Below are positions 46,901 to 55,800 of a stretch of 64,000 bases of DNA, piece after piece; within the stretch, counting starts at the first letter, position 1, and each line of letters starts with the position of its first letter. This DNA is from Leucaena leucocephala (lineage: Eukaryota; Streptophyta; Magnoliopsida; Fabales; Fabaceae), in the NCBI GenBank assembly GCA_037074615.1, contig CM073532.1, forward strand, positions 10,485,501 through 10,549,500. The letters are read 5' to 3'. Made by a program: the position numbers and the translations under genes. The notes under the pieces are model-generated. The model saw only the letters and a program-made list of their open reading frames with translations. It made no database searches and had not been told where the DNA came from.

Positions 46901-48762
46901 CTGTGTATCTTCTTCTGCTGTACATGGTTACATATATACACAAAACTGAATCCCCTTCAAGGCGGGATTGTGGGAACAGAATCAGAAATAATTAAAATAC
47001 AATCAAGTCATAATCCCATCAATCTCTCTCAATTAATTCCCTACAATCTCTACATTAATTATAATCTTTTTCCTCTCAATGAATCCCACTAATTTCTCTT
47101 CTACAATTTTTTTATTACTGTGAGAAACTATTCTGAATTACTTCTGATTATTTTGAGAAGCACTTTCAAAACTTTTCATAAAATCTTTAAAACAATAAAT
47201 CATATTTCTAGACATTCTGAAACTTTTCTGTTTGTTTTTTGGTGAAAACAAACACGGTCTATGTATATAGGTTTTGAACTCTTCAAAAATTTTAGAGAAT
47301 GCAAAATATCTCCTGAGTACGCTCATATTTCTTTACACTTCCCTTATTTATAAGATGTTCAATTTTATGGCCCTTCTCTCGTTACAGCCCCTCCCTGCTT
47401 CCTTTGGAGCATTTTTTTTTGATGTTTAACCTATGCAGTTTTTATTATGATTCCATTCTACAAGAAACATTGATTTAATTTCTAATTTAATTTTTTTTGA
47501 CATTTTTAGTCTCATTGTACCTTTTTTGCGGTTTGGTGAAGTTATCACTGGGGGACCTCATTTCCCTTTAACATCTGATGCTTTAAAGAAAGTTCTAACT
47601 GGTCAAGCTTCTTATGAAGTTTTCTCAAGCATTGCCCATGCGGTAGGTACTATAATAATTTATTTTATATTTGCATCAAGCAGACATATAAATAAAACTG
47701 TGGTTCCTTCTCTACCTATTGTGGCGTGCCTTTGGCTTTAATGAAACTTAGGAGGATAGTTTTTTTGAGACTGCTGGATCCAGCATAAGCTGATACTATT
47801 TATATATAGATGATGCCTTTATTTGTTTGGCAAATCATAGAAAGATTAGAATTGATAGATTCAAGGATTTACATAAGGTAATTATAAAATGCAGAATGAA
47901 AAAGAAACAGACACCCTCCAGCTTTCAAAAGGCTAGAGCTAGAGAATCAATTGCTCTCTCTTTGTGGACTCACCCACTTGAAAGCTGCATATTTTATTAC
48001 AAGACTTCTTTGCTTGGCTCTTCTGAAATGAGTCCTGACCTTATCCAATGTTTCACTCCCTTCAGGCCCAATTCTCTTATTTTGTACTTCCCTTATTTGG
48101 TTATAGGTCTTCAACATCGTAAGTCCAATGGCTCAAGGTCCATCATATTATTCTTTTATTTTCACTGACTGGAAAGTCTGACTAGAAAAAGAACCTTGAC
48201 TCATTTGAATAAGTTTGGTTGGGTTTGAACGTTCATAACCCCTTGAAAGCAAATGCTGGAGGTGATATGCTGGATTATTTTGCAGATAGTAGGAATTGAA
48301 TTCCTATCTCCTACATAAATATTCCCAAACTGTTTACTCCCCTTGTTTCTGGACGAAATTACAGTGCTGAATGTTCCAGAATGCGTCATGATTCATTCCT
48401 GTCCCTGAATAAAATGTCAATAGTAGCATGGCAGCATGGAACTACCCATGAAACTTGTATAGTTTTATTTTAATATCATAGTACTTATGATGCTACTTTA
48501 AATCACTATTCATGAATCATCATAGACAATTGAGCTGCTTTCTGATTCTGATCCTTTCTCAACATCATTTGAAATTTATTTGACTCTTTAACTTTTACAG
48601 TTATTAGGGTGGCTTGTTGCAGCGCCTTTTGTTCTGGGAACGCTGTACATGGTGTTTATACCATGCTTCAAGATTCTGGTTCGAAAGTTTGGCTCTGTTC
48701 CTTCAAGTCCCCAAATGGGCCTTCCAAGCTTAGAAACCAAGATAAAGGTAAGAGATGTTTGA
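31951..48762 (+). CDS. DUF2062-family membrane protein, five exons with transposon-filled introns
   Basis: Exons: 31951-32012, 32962-33032, 41601-41706, 47510-47642, 48601-48762. All four introns begin GT and end AG, and all joins are in phase, giving 177 residues. The start MGLTNWFQNNVIDPLLLILR is followed by RGAEPKQLAFSAALGITLGI and FPICGVTVFLCGVAIALL. Next come LMLANFIATPIELSLIVPFL and LLGWLVAAPFVLGTLYMVF. The GxxPxxxAxxxALGxxLGxFPxxG pattern and NxxATP motif are those of the DUF2062 family (PF09835). Three or four hydrophobic segments (about residues 28-61, 70-90, 124-150) indicate an integral membrane protein. Function is not established for plant members. I took the TGA at 48760; a consensus donor AAGGTAAGA at 48746-48754 could allow another 3' exon. 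Introns 2 and 3 hold antisense copia elements. Confidence 0.88.
33345..33561. repeat. Degenerate tandem repeat in intron 2, left part (interrupted by copia B)
   Basis: A unit of about 270 bp marked by AAGTAGTATGGG, a GGATACTTAAATAG-type block, AATGCTTATCGTT and GGGATGCCTAAA. One unit ends at 33561. After the copia B insertion another full unit and part of a third continue at 40620-41010. Copia B therefore inserted into this array. Confidence 0.6.
33562..33712 (-). repeat. 3' LTR of copia B
   Basis: TAGTCAGAG...TTTATA; aligns along its length with 40461-40619, which has an extra TATACACAATAG-like piece. Confidence 0.82.
34019..36477 (-). pseudogene. Copia B pol remains (integrase, RT, RNase H)
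   Basis: Several overlapping broken frames. 35141-36130 carries the second half of integrase (NGVAERKNHH) and the proline-rich linker. 34977-35195 holds the RT start (KKSIGCKWV). About 34860-34930 gives RT pieces out of frame. 34019-34618 holds the RT end and RNase H start (GKLNYLTVTHPDITYSVSVL, CDADHGGSKATIRSTTRYCV). Stops and frameshifts between them are frequent. The upstream part (36160-36477) shows the integrase start and CQFAKHH in shifted frames up to the solo LTR. Confidence 0.85.
36478..39467 (-). mobile_element. Gypsy-type solo LTR nested in copia B
   Basis: 2,990 bp, flanked by the 5-bp duplication AGTGA (36473-36477 and 39468-39472). Read on the minus strand it starts TGTAACATCCCGATTTTTGG, the start typical of long LTRs of plant chromovirus (Tekay/Del-like) gypsy elements, and ends TTTCA. 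There is no internal coding. This is what remains after recombination between the two LTRs of a full element. Related to the truncated LTR at 26270-28640. Confidence 0.88.
39473..40460 (-). pseudogene. Copia B gag remnant and protease fragment
   Basis: 39563-39845 on the minus strand reads IIDSGATDHMIGNQYLFSTY, then NITIADDSHSRVLNSGTV and SMLNVPNLAFNLLAPSKL, the copia protease region with active-site DSGA. A stop replaces the tryptophan that normally precedes it. From 39850 to the primer site only about 600 bases remain and no zinc knuckle is visible, so most of gag has been lost. Confidence 0.75.
40461..40619 (-). repeat. 5' LTR of copia B
   Basis: TATTCAAAGAG...CTCTATA, 159 bp, preceded on the plus strand by the reverse of the primer site (CTAGTACCA). 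Confidence 0.82.
40620..41010. repeat. Degenerate tandem repeat in intron 2, right part
   Basis: Starts with the AGTAG duplication and AAGTAGTATGGG. A second AAGTAGTATGGG occurs at about 40894. Units share TTGGCTGCTTAT/TTGAGTGCATAT and GTCCACCTTGCTT/TTCCACCCTGCTT blocks. Confidence 0.6.
42163..42430 (-). repeat. 3' LTR of copia C
   Basis: 268 bp, matching the copy at 46838-47105 with no difference seen. Confidence 0.95.
42431..42439 (-). promoter_or_regulatory. Polypurine tract of copia C, overlapping the pol stop codon
   Basis: On the minus strand TGAGGGGGAG runs straight into the LTR start TGTAG. The TGA (42440-42438) is the stop codon of gag-pol, so coding sequence and second-strand primer site overlap. 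Confidence 0.85.
42438..46850 (-). CDS. Copia C gag-pol polyprotein, intact
   Basis: A single frame of 1,470 residues from MSSDMVSEQ. I chose this ATG because it is the first one after the likely transcription start about 30 bases past the LTR TATA box; an ATG further up at 46925 would lie before it. Domains: gag core (YLDWSQSMLLALDGRDRL), CCHC zinc knuckle at residues about 261-274 (CEHCKKVGHTKERC), protease with DSGAS (D409), pre-integrase LWHKRLGH and CDSC. Integrase shows D600, D663 and E699, the D,D(35)E spacing. RT has KARLVAKGFTQ and YVDDIVLTG (D1155, D1156). RNase H has TDADWAG (D1317). Every catalytic residue I looked for is present. The first codons MVSEQALS are encoded by the primer-binding site, and the stop lies in the polypurine tract. 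Confidence 0.94.
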   Translation of the reverse strand: MSSDMVSEQALSNRELRPASAKTVSFEGSAIIIVPERLTGENYLDWSQSMLLALDGRDRLDLIYHDQPLFDDDSSRRRWKSENAIVAAWLLNSMVPAVRRSFMFLTSAKAIWCAVKEAYGKRPNASLLFDLRARLWTVKQNTRPLNVYYLEKTALWQEIDLLQRRVWKNGEDAAEYQRTMEEERLFEFLVGLDSAYDDARGRLLSRVPLPSVSEAFSLLRDEETRRQVMLPHHGTPPSATEASALAVRAPDSGSRRERPTCEHCKKVGHTKERCWDLHGKPPDWKAKHRRPRGHLVASGSDDMDLCSPGYSASPNASSTHRPNSASGPFCSAAPGSVHVGPTPHGLHSAAPGPVGPISATDPLTMILERLNALENQSRKPVATVVHKGNFFTALTTIKGKTTGPCWIIDSGASDHMTNDISLFSTYTPATSRLTVKIADASDSLVAGSGTIKVSDILMLHDVLYVPKLQCNLLSVSQLNQKEHCHADFFATHCVFQDLFTGTTIGVAKELGGLYYLDDCPNSTTPLCNQVSLPRTSEMELWHKRLGHPNFQYMCKMLPSLCLNKNSVFHCDSCELAKHHRTTFPSVPYQPSKPFSLIHSDVWGPSRVKNRTHSKWFMTLIDDHTRVCWVFLLKEKTAVYQTFIDFYNMIYTQFDSKIKILHTDNGTEYVNHQLSNFLKEKGIIHKSSCPHSPQQNGIAERKNRHILETARALLFSSHVPTYHWDDAILTATFLLNRMPSKPLTFQTPLQVLHQHFSLPYLENTLPLRIFGCTTFVHLHHTHKLDPRATKCIYLGPASNQKGYKCFDPVSQRLYITRDVTFHETIPFYTSSSVQGETWSEPQILYEPPGQIHPLEESIHQNPRECAEKSSSGGDTNRWGQIYTRRNKDTTGNIPQATDTIQESEPETGPNNEAEEDDLDIPIAIRKQPRACTRHPIEKFVSYQALSPKHFGFISHLTQVKIPENIYEALDSREWRKAVMEEMEALERNDTWKVVDLPKGKKAVGCKWVFTPKYCADGSLEKYKARLVAKGFTQVYGMDYTETFAPVAKLNTIRILLSLAANLDWPLHQMDVKNAFLNGELKEEVYMKMPPGFPGRKENQVCRLKKSLYGLKQSPRAWFERFTKVLKNEGYIQGQSDHTLFFRHLNEGIVVLIVYVDDIVLTGDIPAEIDRVKKALNVEFQVKDLGEMKYFLGMEVARSARGISISQKKYILDLLKETGMLGCRPSDTPIRADKITDTEDLGKAVDMGRYQRMVGKLIYLSHTRPDIAYAVSVVSQHSHNPKQKHLNEVYRILRYLKGSPGLGLWFKKSENRKVEMMTDADWAGDQDDRKSTSGYVTYVWGNLATWRSKKQSVVARSSAEAEFRAIALGICESLWVKRILEELKMSMNLPIRLQSDNMAAINMSHNPVQHDRTKHVEIDRHFIREKIDEGTIDLKYIPSKEQAADILTKGLTRDKFEYLIGKLDMINIYAPT
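46820..46837 (-). promoter_or_regulatory. Primer-binding site of copia C, inside the gag frame
   Basis: Minus strand TGGTATCAGAGCAGGCTT immediately follows the LTR, complementary to initiator-Met tRNA. It is translated as part of gag (VSEQA). Confidence 0.9.
46838..47105 (-). repeat. 5' LTR of copia C with promoter and poly(A) signals
   Basis: On the minus strand there is a TATATA element at about 46941-46930, followed by AATAAA at 46899-46894. The expected transcription start is near 46903. The first ATG after it (46850) opens gag, so the leader is only about 50 bases. Confidence 0.85.
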
Positions 48763-49686
48763 AAATATAGCAAGGTATAGAAAGTTCATTGTCTCTTTAC
48801 ATAGCTCAATGATGAGAATAGTGACCATTCATTCATTTAACGTTCCTTAATGATAATATTGTACATAGTGAATACCCGTGTCACTGAGCTGCTTGTTGTT
48901 GTTGCAGTTGCAGTTGCAGTTGACATGTTATTAGCTAATTTTTTGAGTAAATACTGAATTTCATTACTTCACAAGGAAAATTATTAGCTAATTTGACAAG
49001 CAGAAAAGGTATTTCCAATGTTGTAGATATATAGATTTCGGTGCATTTATATGTCTATGGGGTAGAATTTTGGGGTATTTACAATGATGTCCTAAAGAAG
49101 AGACTTAATCACTAAAAAGTCCTAAGTAGTATAAATTTATTGTCAATTCTTGCATTAGAACTTGTCATTGTTAACTTTTCAATTGTCATTAGGACTTTTG
49201 GATAATTGTGTCCCTTATTTGGGACTTATATAGTAATTGCCCCCAGAATTTTTTAGGGGAGGGAAGCTAATTTTCAAGGCTTCGTGGTTAAGGATGTTCA
49301 TTGTTCACTAACTCTAATAGACCCAATCATACCCCACATGTGGGGACAAAAGACCTGGTTGGATTGGACACAGTTAATTCGATAGTGCTAGTATGCATTC
49401 TTGTTTATATTTCAACATATCTCTGTGACTGTGTATATAGCTGTCTCAGTGTGATTTTCTATATTTATGTTGCTGAATCCTGAATTCGAGTGTTACAATG
49501 CTATCTTACATGAACATTGCTGAATTAACGGGTGTTATTCCGTTTCATTTTGCCTGTCACTAACTTTCTCTGGAATAGTATAGGGTTCAATCATAATGAA
49601 GCATTACACAAAGTCAAAGAAAAGTTAGTGTTAACTCAAAATCATGAGCTATATGATTGATTGCCAACACTGAGGTATAAATTTAT
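48763..49686. other. 3' flank of the DUF2062 gene
   Basis: Presumed 3' UTR and intergenic sequence. A GTTGTTGTTGCAGTTGCAGTTGCAGTTG stretch at about 48894 is a short trinucleotide-like repeat. No further exon could be recognised. Confidence 0.4.
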
Positions 49687-49874
49687 GGGTTAATAAAGTT
49701 TGTCTTCATTTTAGTTTTGGTTCATCAAATTTCAAACTAGAGGTTTTATTCCCTAAAATTTTTTTCTGTCTAAAACATTGGTCCCTATAATTTAATAAAA
49801 ATTTGGATTATTTTACCCATTGAGGAACTAAAACTAAAATGAAGGCAAATTTGAGAGACTAAAGATATTAACCC
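49687..49874. mobile_element. Palindromic MITE, copy 1
   Basis: 188 bp whose two halves are largely reverse complements. The left part GGGTTAATAAAGTTTGTCTT and TTTTAGTTTTGGTTCATCAA is mirrored by TGAGGAACTAAAACTAAAAT and AGACTAAAGATATTAACCC. It is related to 52408-52626. Confidence 0.65.
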
Positions 49875-50352
49875 AATTTTATTAAAACATAATTACAAGA
49901 ACCATAATGCCATGGACTGCAAACTGATAATATGCTGTGAATTCCTCAAAATTAGCATTATAAAATTACCCTACTTTGATCTACAGTGAGTGCATCATGA
50001 AATGGAAGAATATCCAGTTATGCTTTGAAATGTGAAGTGAAGAATCTGATAATACTGGTCCACACATAACATAGTTAGGTGAAATGGGCCTGAATCATTA
50101 CCTAAGGATGATCAATGTGATGTCCAATTCCTCTTGTTAGGGAAGAAAGGTTGGAAATCATATAAATAAATATAAGGTTCCCACTTCTATAGTTGTGAAT
50201 TGTTCAAGACAACTTTTAATAGTTTAAATTTATTTAGTAATGTTTATATAAAAATTATAAAATGTTAGATCTGGACCATTGGATGTTTAATCCGATGGTG
50301 GGGAAGGGAAAAGGAGGGAAAGGGTAGAGGAAAGTATCTCCTCCCTATATTA

Positions 50353-50618
50353 CTTCCCTCGTTTCTATTTATTTGTCTTCATAGGAAAAAAACACATACT
50401 AAGGAGAAAGTAAAATTTATGTACTCTGTAATAATTCTTTTTGCTTTTTCATTTTTACCCTCCATTTAATGTCGCATTATTTTAAATCTTACCTACCCCC
50501 ATCTAATAGGGGTATTATTAGAAACATGTAATTGTACCTTGTGATTTGAAACAGGACATATATTTTGGGACAAAATGAAAATCTAAATCAAGACACAAAT
50601 AAATTGGGAAAGAGAAAG
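50353..50618. mobile_element. Stowaway-type MITE
   Basis: TA on both sides (50351-50352 and 50619-50620). Left end CTTCCCTCGTTTCTATTTAT; reversed right end CTTTCTCTTTCCCAATTTAT, followed by TTGTGTCTT. Length and TSD fit Stowaway; the termini are decayed. Confidence 0.6.
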
Positions 50619-51639
50619 TATTATATAATTATTTTAAGATAGATATCTTTATTAATAGATGATAGTACTGTTGGAATTTTTACTAACATATTATATGTAA
50701 ATTGAATTTATGATTATGATAAATTTTTTTATAGATTTCAATCGGTTAATTTTATTTAAAATTTTAATATTTTTTCTTAACTTAATATTATATAAAAATA
50801 ATACATAGTTATTGAGTTTTTAGAATCTTAGAAAATAGAAAATGTTATTTTCCATTCTAATATTATTTTTTAAATAAATATATTATGGATGAAAGTAATT
50901 ATATTCTTGTTAATAAATAAAATTATTTTGTTGGCCTGTGATGATAGTCAAACGGGTCCCACCCAGGTGTTTCCACATCCCACATCCCTATTCATCGTAG
51001 GGAAACTTTTTATACAAGATTTTTATTTTCTATTTTCGCTCTGAACTTATTTATTTTTATTGATTTTTTGAATCACCATAACATTCCATGGGGGATAAAA
51101 GTTTGAGGAAATTGTTCAAAATCCTCCATTGCTAAATTTATTACCTAAAAATATCTAGAATTTATTTAAGAGCCCAGATACAATATATTTTTAATTGTAC
51201 AACTCTTCTTTAATATCCAGTAATTTGCCTTTAATGATGTACAATCTTCCTTTAACTCTATGCAAATTAGAAAACATTTGCTCAAAGATAAAGATAGATA
51301 TCACTAAAAGAAGATGAAAATATATTGTACATAGCTAAAAAAGAGTTGTAACATGAGTTTTTAGATACTTTTAAGTTATAAATTTTGTATTGGGTAATTT
51401 TTCAGCAATTTTCCCAAAAATTTTTGTCAGTCCAATTGATATTAAGATTAAGGCAAGGGGGAAAAAAGAAAACGTAAAGGCGTTATTGGATACGGAAAAA
51501 TGGTTTAATAGCAAGAAAAATAAGAAAATACTAATAAATAAAAGATATTTTCATATGGTATATAGTACATGATTGGACCATCTGATTGGCCCGATCCATT
51601 AATTACTGCATACAAGAAACTTTTAAATTTAGGGTATGA
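50619..51639. other. AT-rich intergenic DNA
   Basis: No gene. A 60-codon frame at 51390-51572 is Lys/Asn-rich, as expected by chance in AT-rich DNA. Confidence 0.45.
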
Positions 51640-51816
51640 TTTGTTTTTAGTTGTCCACCCGGTAAACCGGAGTTTTGTCACTACTACATCCGGATCCGAC
51701 CTGCGTCGCGCACTTGGCTATGGTGGGTGAGTCTCCCAACGAGAATTTTTTGCATACGCTAAGGCTTGAACTCGAGACCTCGCTTAAGCGATACCGAGTC
51801 GTTTACCACTCGGACC
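51640..51816 (-). mobile_element. tRNA-derived SINE, minus-strand copy
   Basis: 177 bp bounded by AATTTAGGGTATGA (51626-51639) and AATTTAGGATATGA (51817-51830), one mismatch. Read on the minus strand it starts GGTCCGAGTGGTAAACGACT and has GAGTTCAAGCC as B box, then matches the 10528-10691 copy to the GGTGGACAA end. The tail is short and not a pure A run. Confidence 0.87.
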
Positions 51817-52407
51817 AATTTAGGATATGAAATTGAAGATGGAATTGGCTGCCCGATAAACATCAATTTCATGGATCCAACTTTTCAGGCCTAAAACCAC
51901 ACAAACGTTCGTTGTTGTATGAACATCAATAAAATGAAGGCCCAGGGCTCCTAATAATAATAAAAGTATGCTACTAATGAAAGTTTAACCACAGGGCTCC
52001 TGTCACTAAGTAAACGGTCGTATGTTCGAGTTGCACTTGTGTACTTTCTCGTCCCCAATATAAAATTTAATTAATTTAAAAATAAAATAAAATAAATTAA
52101 TTAATTTGAACTGACATGACATGATTTCTTTAAAATATTTTTATTTAATATTAGATTATATATTAATTTATAAGTTTAGATAAATTAATTTAATAAAAAA
52201 TGATAAATATAAGATAAAATAGATTAAAAATTTATTTAAAACTAAATTTAACATTCACTTAACTCTTATATTAGAGGTTATCGTTTGTCCTCAGTGCCTC
52301 AAAAAAATTAGATTATATTGTCAATGGTCTTCCTTGTGTCTCACCAAGAAGATCCAATTAAGGGTGTGGGGTTCGAATCTTTGCTATTCTTTCGTCATTA
52401 TTTTATC

Positions 52408-52626
52408 GGTTAATATAATATTTAGTCTTTAAGTTTATCTTCATTTTAGTTTTAGTTAATTAAATTTTAAATTATAGATTTTAGTTCCTCAAGTTTTTTT
52501 CCGTCCAAAATATTATAAAAATTTAAATCATTTTACCCTTTGAAGGACCAAAACTTATAGTTTAAAACTTGAGGAACAAAAATTAAAATTCGTATAAATT
52601 TGAGGGACCAAAGATTATACTAACCC
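52408..52626. mobile_element. Palindromic MITE, copy 2
   Basis: Starts GGTTAATATAATATTTAGTC and ends AAAGATTATACTAACCC. Inner parts TTTAGTTCCTCAAGTTTTTT and AAACTTGAGGAACAAAAATT mirror each other. Same family as 49687-49874. Confidence 0.65.
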
Positions 52627-52763
52627 TTATCTTATACAGTTGAAATTTGATATGAATGCTCAAAACCAGAGTTAAGACGCAGTGGAGAGAAACCAGACTT
52701 GTTGCACAGACTAATGACTCATTTGCAAGAGGATCAAACATTAAAGGAGCAGTTAAGATTACA

Positions 52764-52899
52764 CAAGCATGACTGGAAGTGAATGATGGAAGTTTAATCC
52801 CGACCTCTGTATGACTGGGAAATCTTTGTGCCAAGCATGACTGGAAGTGAATGATGGAAGTTTAATCCCGACCTCTGTATGACTGGGAAATCTTTGTGC
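52764..52899. repeat. Exact 68-bp tandem duplication across a stop codon
   Basis: 52764-52831 and 52832-52899 are identical by eye (CAAGCATGACTGGAAGTGAA at both starts). The right-hand unit contains the last codons and TAA of the WD40 pseudogene (minus strand). The left-hand unit repeats them in its 3' UTR. Identity suggests a recent event. Confidence 0.93.
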
Positions 52900-55800
52900 C
52901 AGCTATAATGGTATTATATAGGGGATGAACAGCACATGCAGTTACTCCTTCAGATAAAGGAATAAACCTGTTCGGGTTTTTCCGATTATTTACATCCCTC
53001 CCTGAAAGGAAGTAAAACTAGTAGTTAAGAAAAAGAAGTGGAGAATACATACCCCTACTTTCTCTAATTTATGAATATTAAAAAAATTAATTATTTATAA
53101 TAAGTATGTATTAGTTTTTTTAAAATATTATTTTTAATCATTAACCCCCATTTATGGAAACACTTTTTAATACATGCAATCATGAAGAATAGCTTGGAAA
53201 AAGTGTACAAATTTGGAGGATAATATTAAATGACGTGTTATATTTAGAATGAAACCAAATACATTTATATTCATAGGCATGAAAAGAAACCGAAGATAAA
53301 GATCTGTTGTATGTATAGGTAATCTCAATCATATTTTACAGCACGACAAAGATTGAGATGAAATTAGGGGAAACATTTCCTTCGTCCTTTAATATAAATC
53401 CCAATATTCATTCAGCTTGATTTTGTTCTAAACGTAAGCCATAATACAAAGTTCTCGAGGTGTGTAATCAATGCATGTTCCCCGTAAATATCCCTTACAG
53501 GAAATCTACATTACCTATCCCATCCTTGATATTTAAAAATGTAATATTTTTAAGTTCCATTTAATTAAGGATAAGAATGGAAAGAAAAACCAACTTTTTA
53601 TATATTATTTTCTCTGCTCCTTAATATATGATCTAATTGACTAAATTGAGTAAATTAAAGAAGTTAAATAAATCAATTAATTCTAACAAATGTGACACGA
53701 TCTCTTCAAAATACTTATATATAACATTAGATTATATATCGGTTTATAAATTACGTAGTCTGGGAAAAAATGATAAATATTATATATAAAATGGATTAAC
53801 GTCTTATATTTATGATAAAATTTAACTCTCCAACTAGCTTCTTTATTAAGGACTGGATATAGATTTTAATATTTCTTCACCTGAAATCCACATGGCTTGA
53901 TGTGCTGGCACTGGGATAGAAATACAGGAGTTGAATGCCATTCAGATGATGACCCAACTACATAGATCTGCACATGATTACAGTATATAAATGCTCATTT
54001 CATGTTTTCGTGAGCCAAACAAAAAACTTGCAAAGTCCATGAAGAGGGAAAATGACAAGAAAGGACATTTGTAGGAAAATAATGACACTCAATACACACA
54101 AAAAGGACTAATGAGAAAATGTTATAAATGATGCATCAGAAAGTCTCACCGAACATGTGGATAACCCTGAAGGCTTTCTTATATATGACATTTCTAACGA
54201 GAAATTAACAGTAAATACAAAATTATTAGAAAAATGCCAATTACCTAACTTACCAGCCATCGTCTAGATGGAATGCCAACTGATATGGGCAAGATGGGTT
54301 AAGATTGATAGAGTGTATCTCTTTTGGAATAATATCTGATTGCGCCTGCATTAAAATGTTTTTGGTTTAGCATAAATTATAGGTATGCAAAATCAAGAGT
54401 TTTGTTGTACAATCCCAACATCTTATTATATTCCATAACCTGGTGGACCTTAGCATCTTCTTTGATTTATTACACTCTATAAAGCTTTTGCATGAAAATT
54501 GAAATATTCATTTAGCATGAAGTTGTGATTTGTCAGTGAGAGCATGAAACATTAAATAGCATGTTGCTAAATGCCGGAACCCCACATAAGATATAAACTG
54601 AGACATTTATTTTCTCTTCTTCTAACCACTGCATAGCACATTGCTGGCTCGAATGAATTCTTTTTTTATGGTCCTTGTCACGACTTATCATTTTGTATGT
54701 TGATTCAATATCTAAGGTGAATGTCAATGCTCAGTCAACACATTCTTCTGCAACAGCGGATCTTGTCTCAATTATCTCTACGTGCCTGTATCACTCCCTT
54801 GTTAGGTGGCATAAGTGTGTGACCCGCAGAAGCCACTGTTACCAATATGACAAACTCTTGGAGAAGCACGGCAGTGTTCATGATCAAGATCCAATTGGAA
54901 AATCTAACCACTGTTGCCAATTTCCTATGTTCTTCCACATGTTCAAGGCGAATTTTCAAGGGGGGAGTATTGATAGAGTTTGACACGGATAGTTGGAGTA
55001 ACAAAAGGCCACGAGCAGGAGGAAGCAGTGGAGAAGTGGCATTTAAGGACAAAACAACACTAGAAGTAGGGTCAGCATAGAAGGTAGTTTATAATTTGTC
55101 GTGTATGGGAGATTCTTCATTTAGGTTATCATAATAATTAGAGTTAGAATAACTGTGATTTTTGGATTCTGGCACCATTTTTTTTCCTAATAGCTTTCTA
55201 TTTTCCTACCTTAATTTCCCCAGCATCTATTAGAGGCAAACTAGCAGGCTGACTTGAAGGGGGTCGTAAGGTATGGTTGTAAGAGAGCTCTTAAAAGTCC
55301 AATATAATGCTGAAGAAAATACTAGGGAGCCTACATTCACAATTCTTTTAAGTATGCCAACCTTGATTAGGAACTAGGAATCATATATCAACCACAGGAA
55401 ATGGCCCCATAATATATTAGATATCATTTTTAAGCCATTTAAGCGTTCTGGACCAAAAGCCAGAACCTTTCCTGGCTCAAATCTTCAAAATGACTTGGAC
55501 ATGATACTAAGCCTAAGCTTAATGAGCTCTTATCTTACAGTAACAAAGATAAAAGCTATATATGTACAGATTTTAAAATTAGACATTTGTATCAGCCTCA
55601 CACAGTAACGGGGAAGAAGTTTTACTCCACTTTTAATTTATAAAATGATAAAAATGAGCGTGAGGAATATTACCTTCAGAGATTCAATCTTCTCCATCAG
55701 TGATGCCAATCTCAATGATGCCACAGGGGGATGACAGGCCTAAACAGAAGTTAATTCAGAATTAGAAAACTACATATTATAAAATACATCTCACAATTGA

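Larger units (their letters stand above)
42163..47105 (-). mobile_element. Young, apparently intact Ty1/copia retrotransposon (copia C) in intron 3
   Basis: 4,943 bp with two 268-bp LTRs (42163-42430 and 46838-47105) in which I find no difference by eye. It is flanked by ATTTT (42158-42162 and 47106-47110). The LTRs begin TATCAC and end CTACA on the plus strand, so in element sense they run TGTAG...GATA: TG at one end but TA at the other. Primer site TGGTATCAGAGCAGG and polypurine tract GAGGGGGAG directly abut the LTRs. One open frame fills the whole interior. Recent insertion is implied; whether it is expressed is unknown. Confidence 0.95.

Noticed and set aside
51995..52395. Possible further tRNA-like or SINE fragments (GTTCGAGTTGC near 52025, GGTTCGAATCT near 52371)
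   Set aside because: B-box-like words without a convincing A box, length or target duplications.
54675..55080. Overlapping frames on both strands inside a WD40 intron
   Set aside because: No match to the WD40 protein or to retroelement domains I know; not needed to join neighbouring exons.
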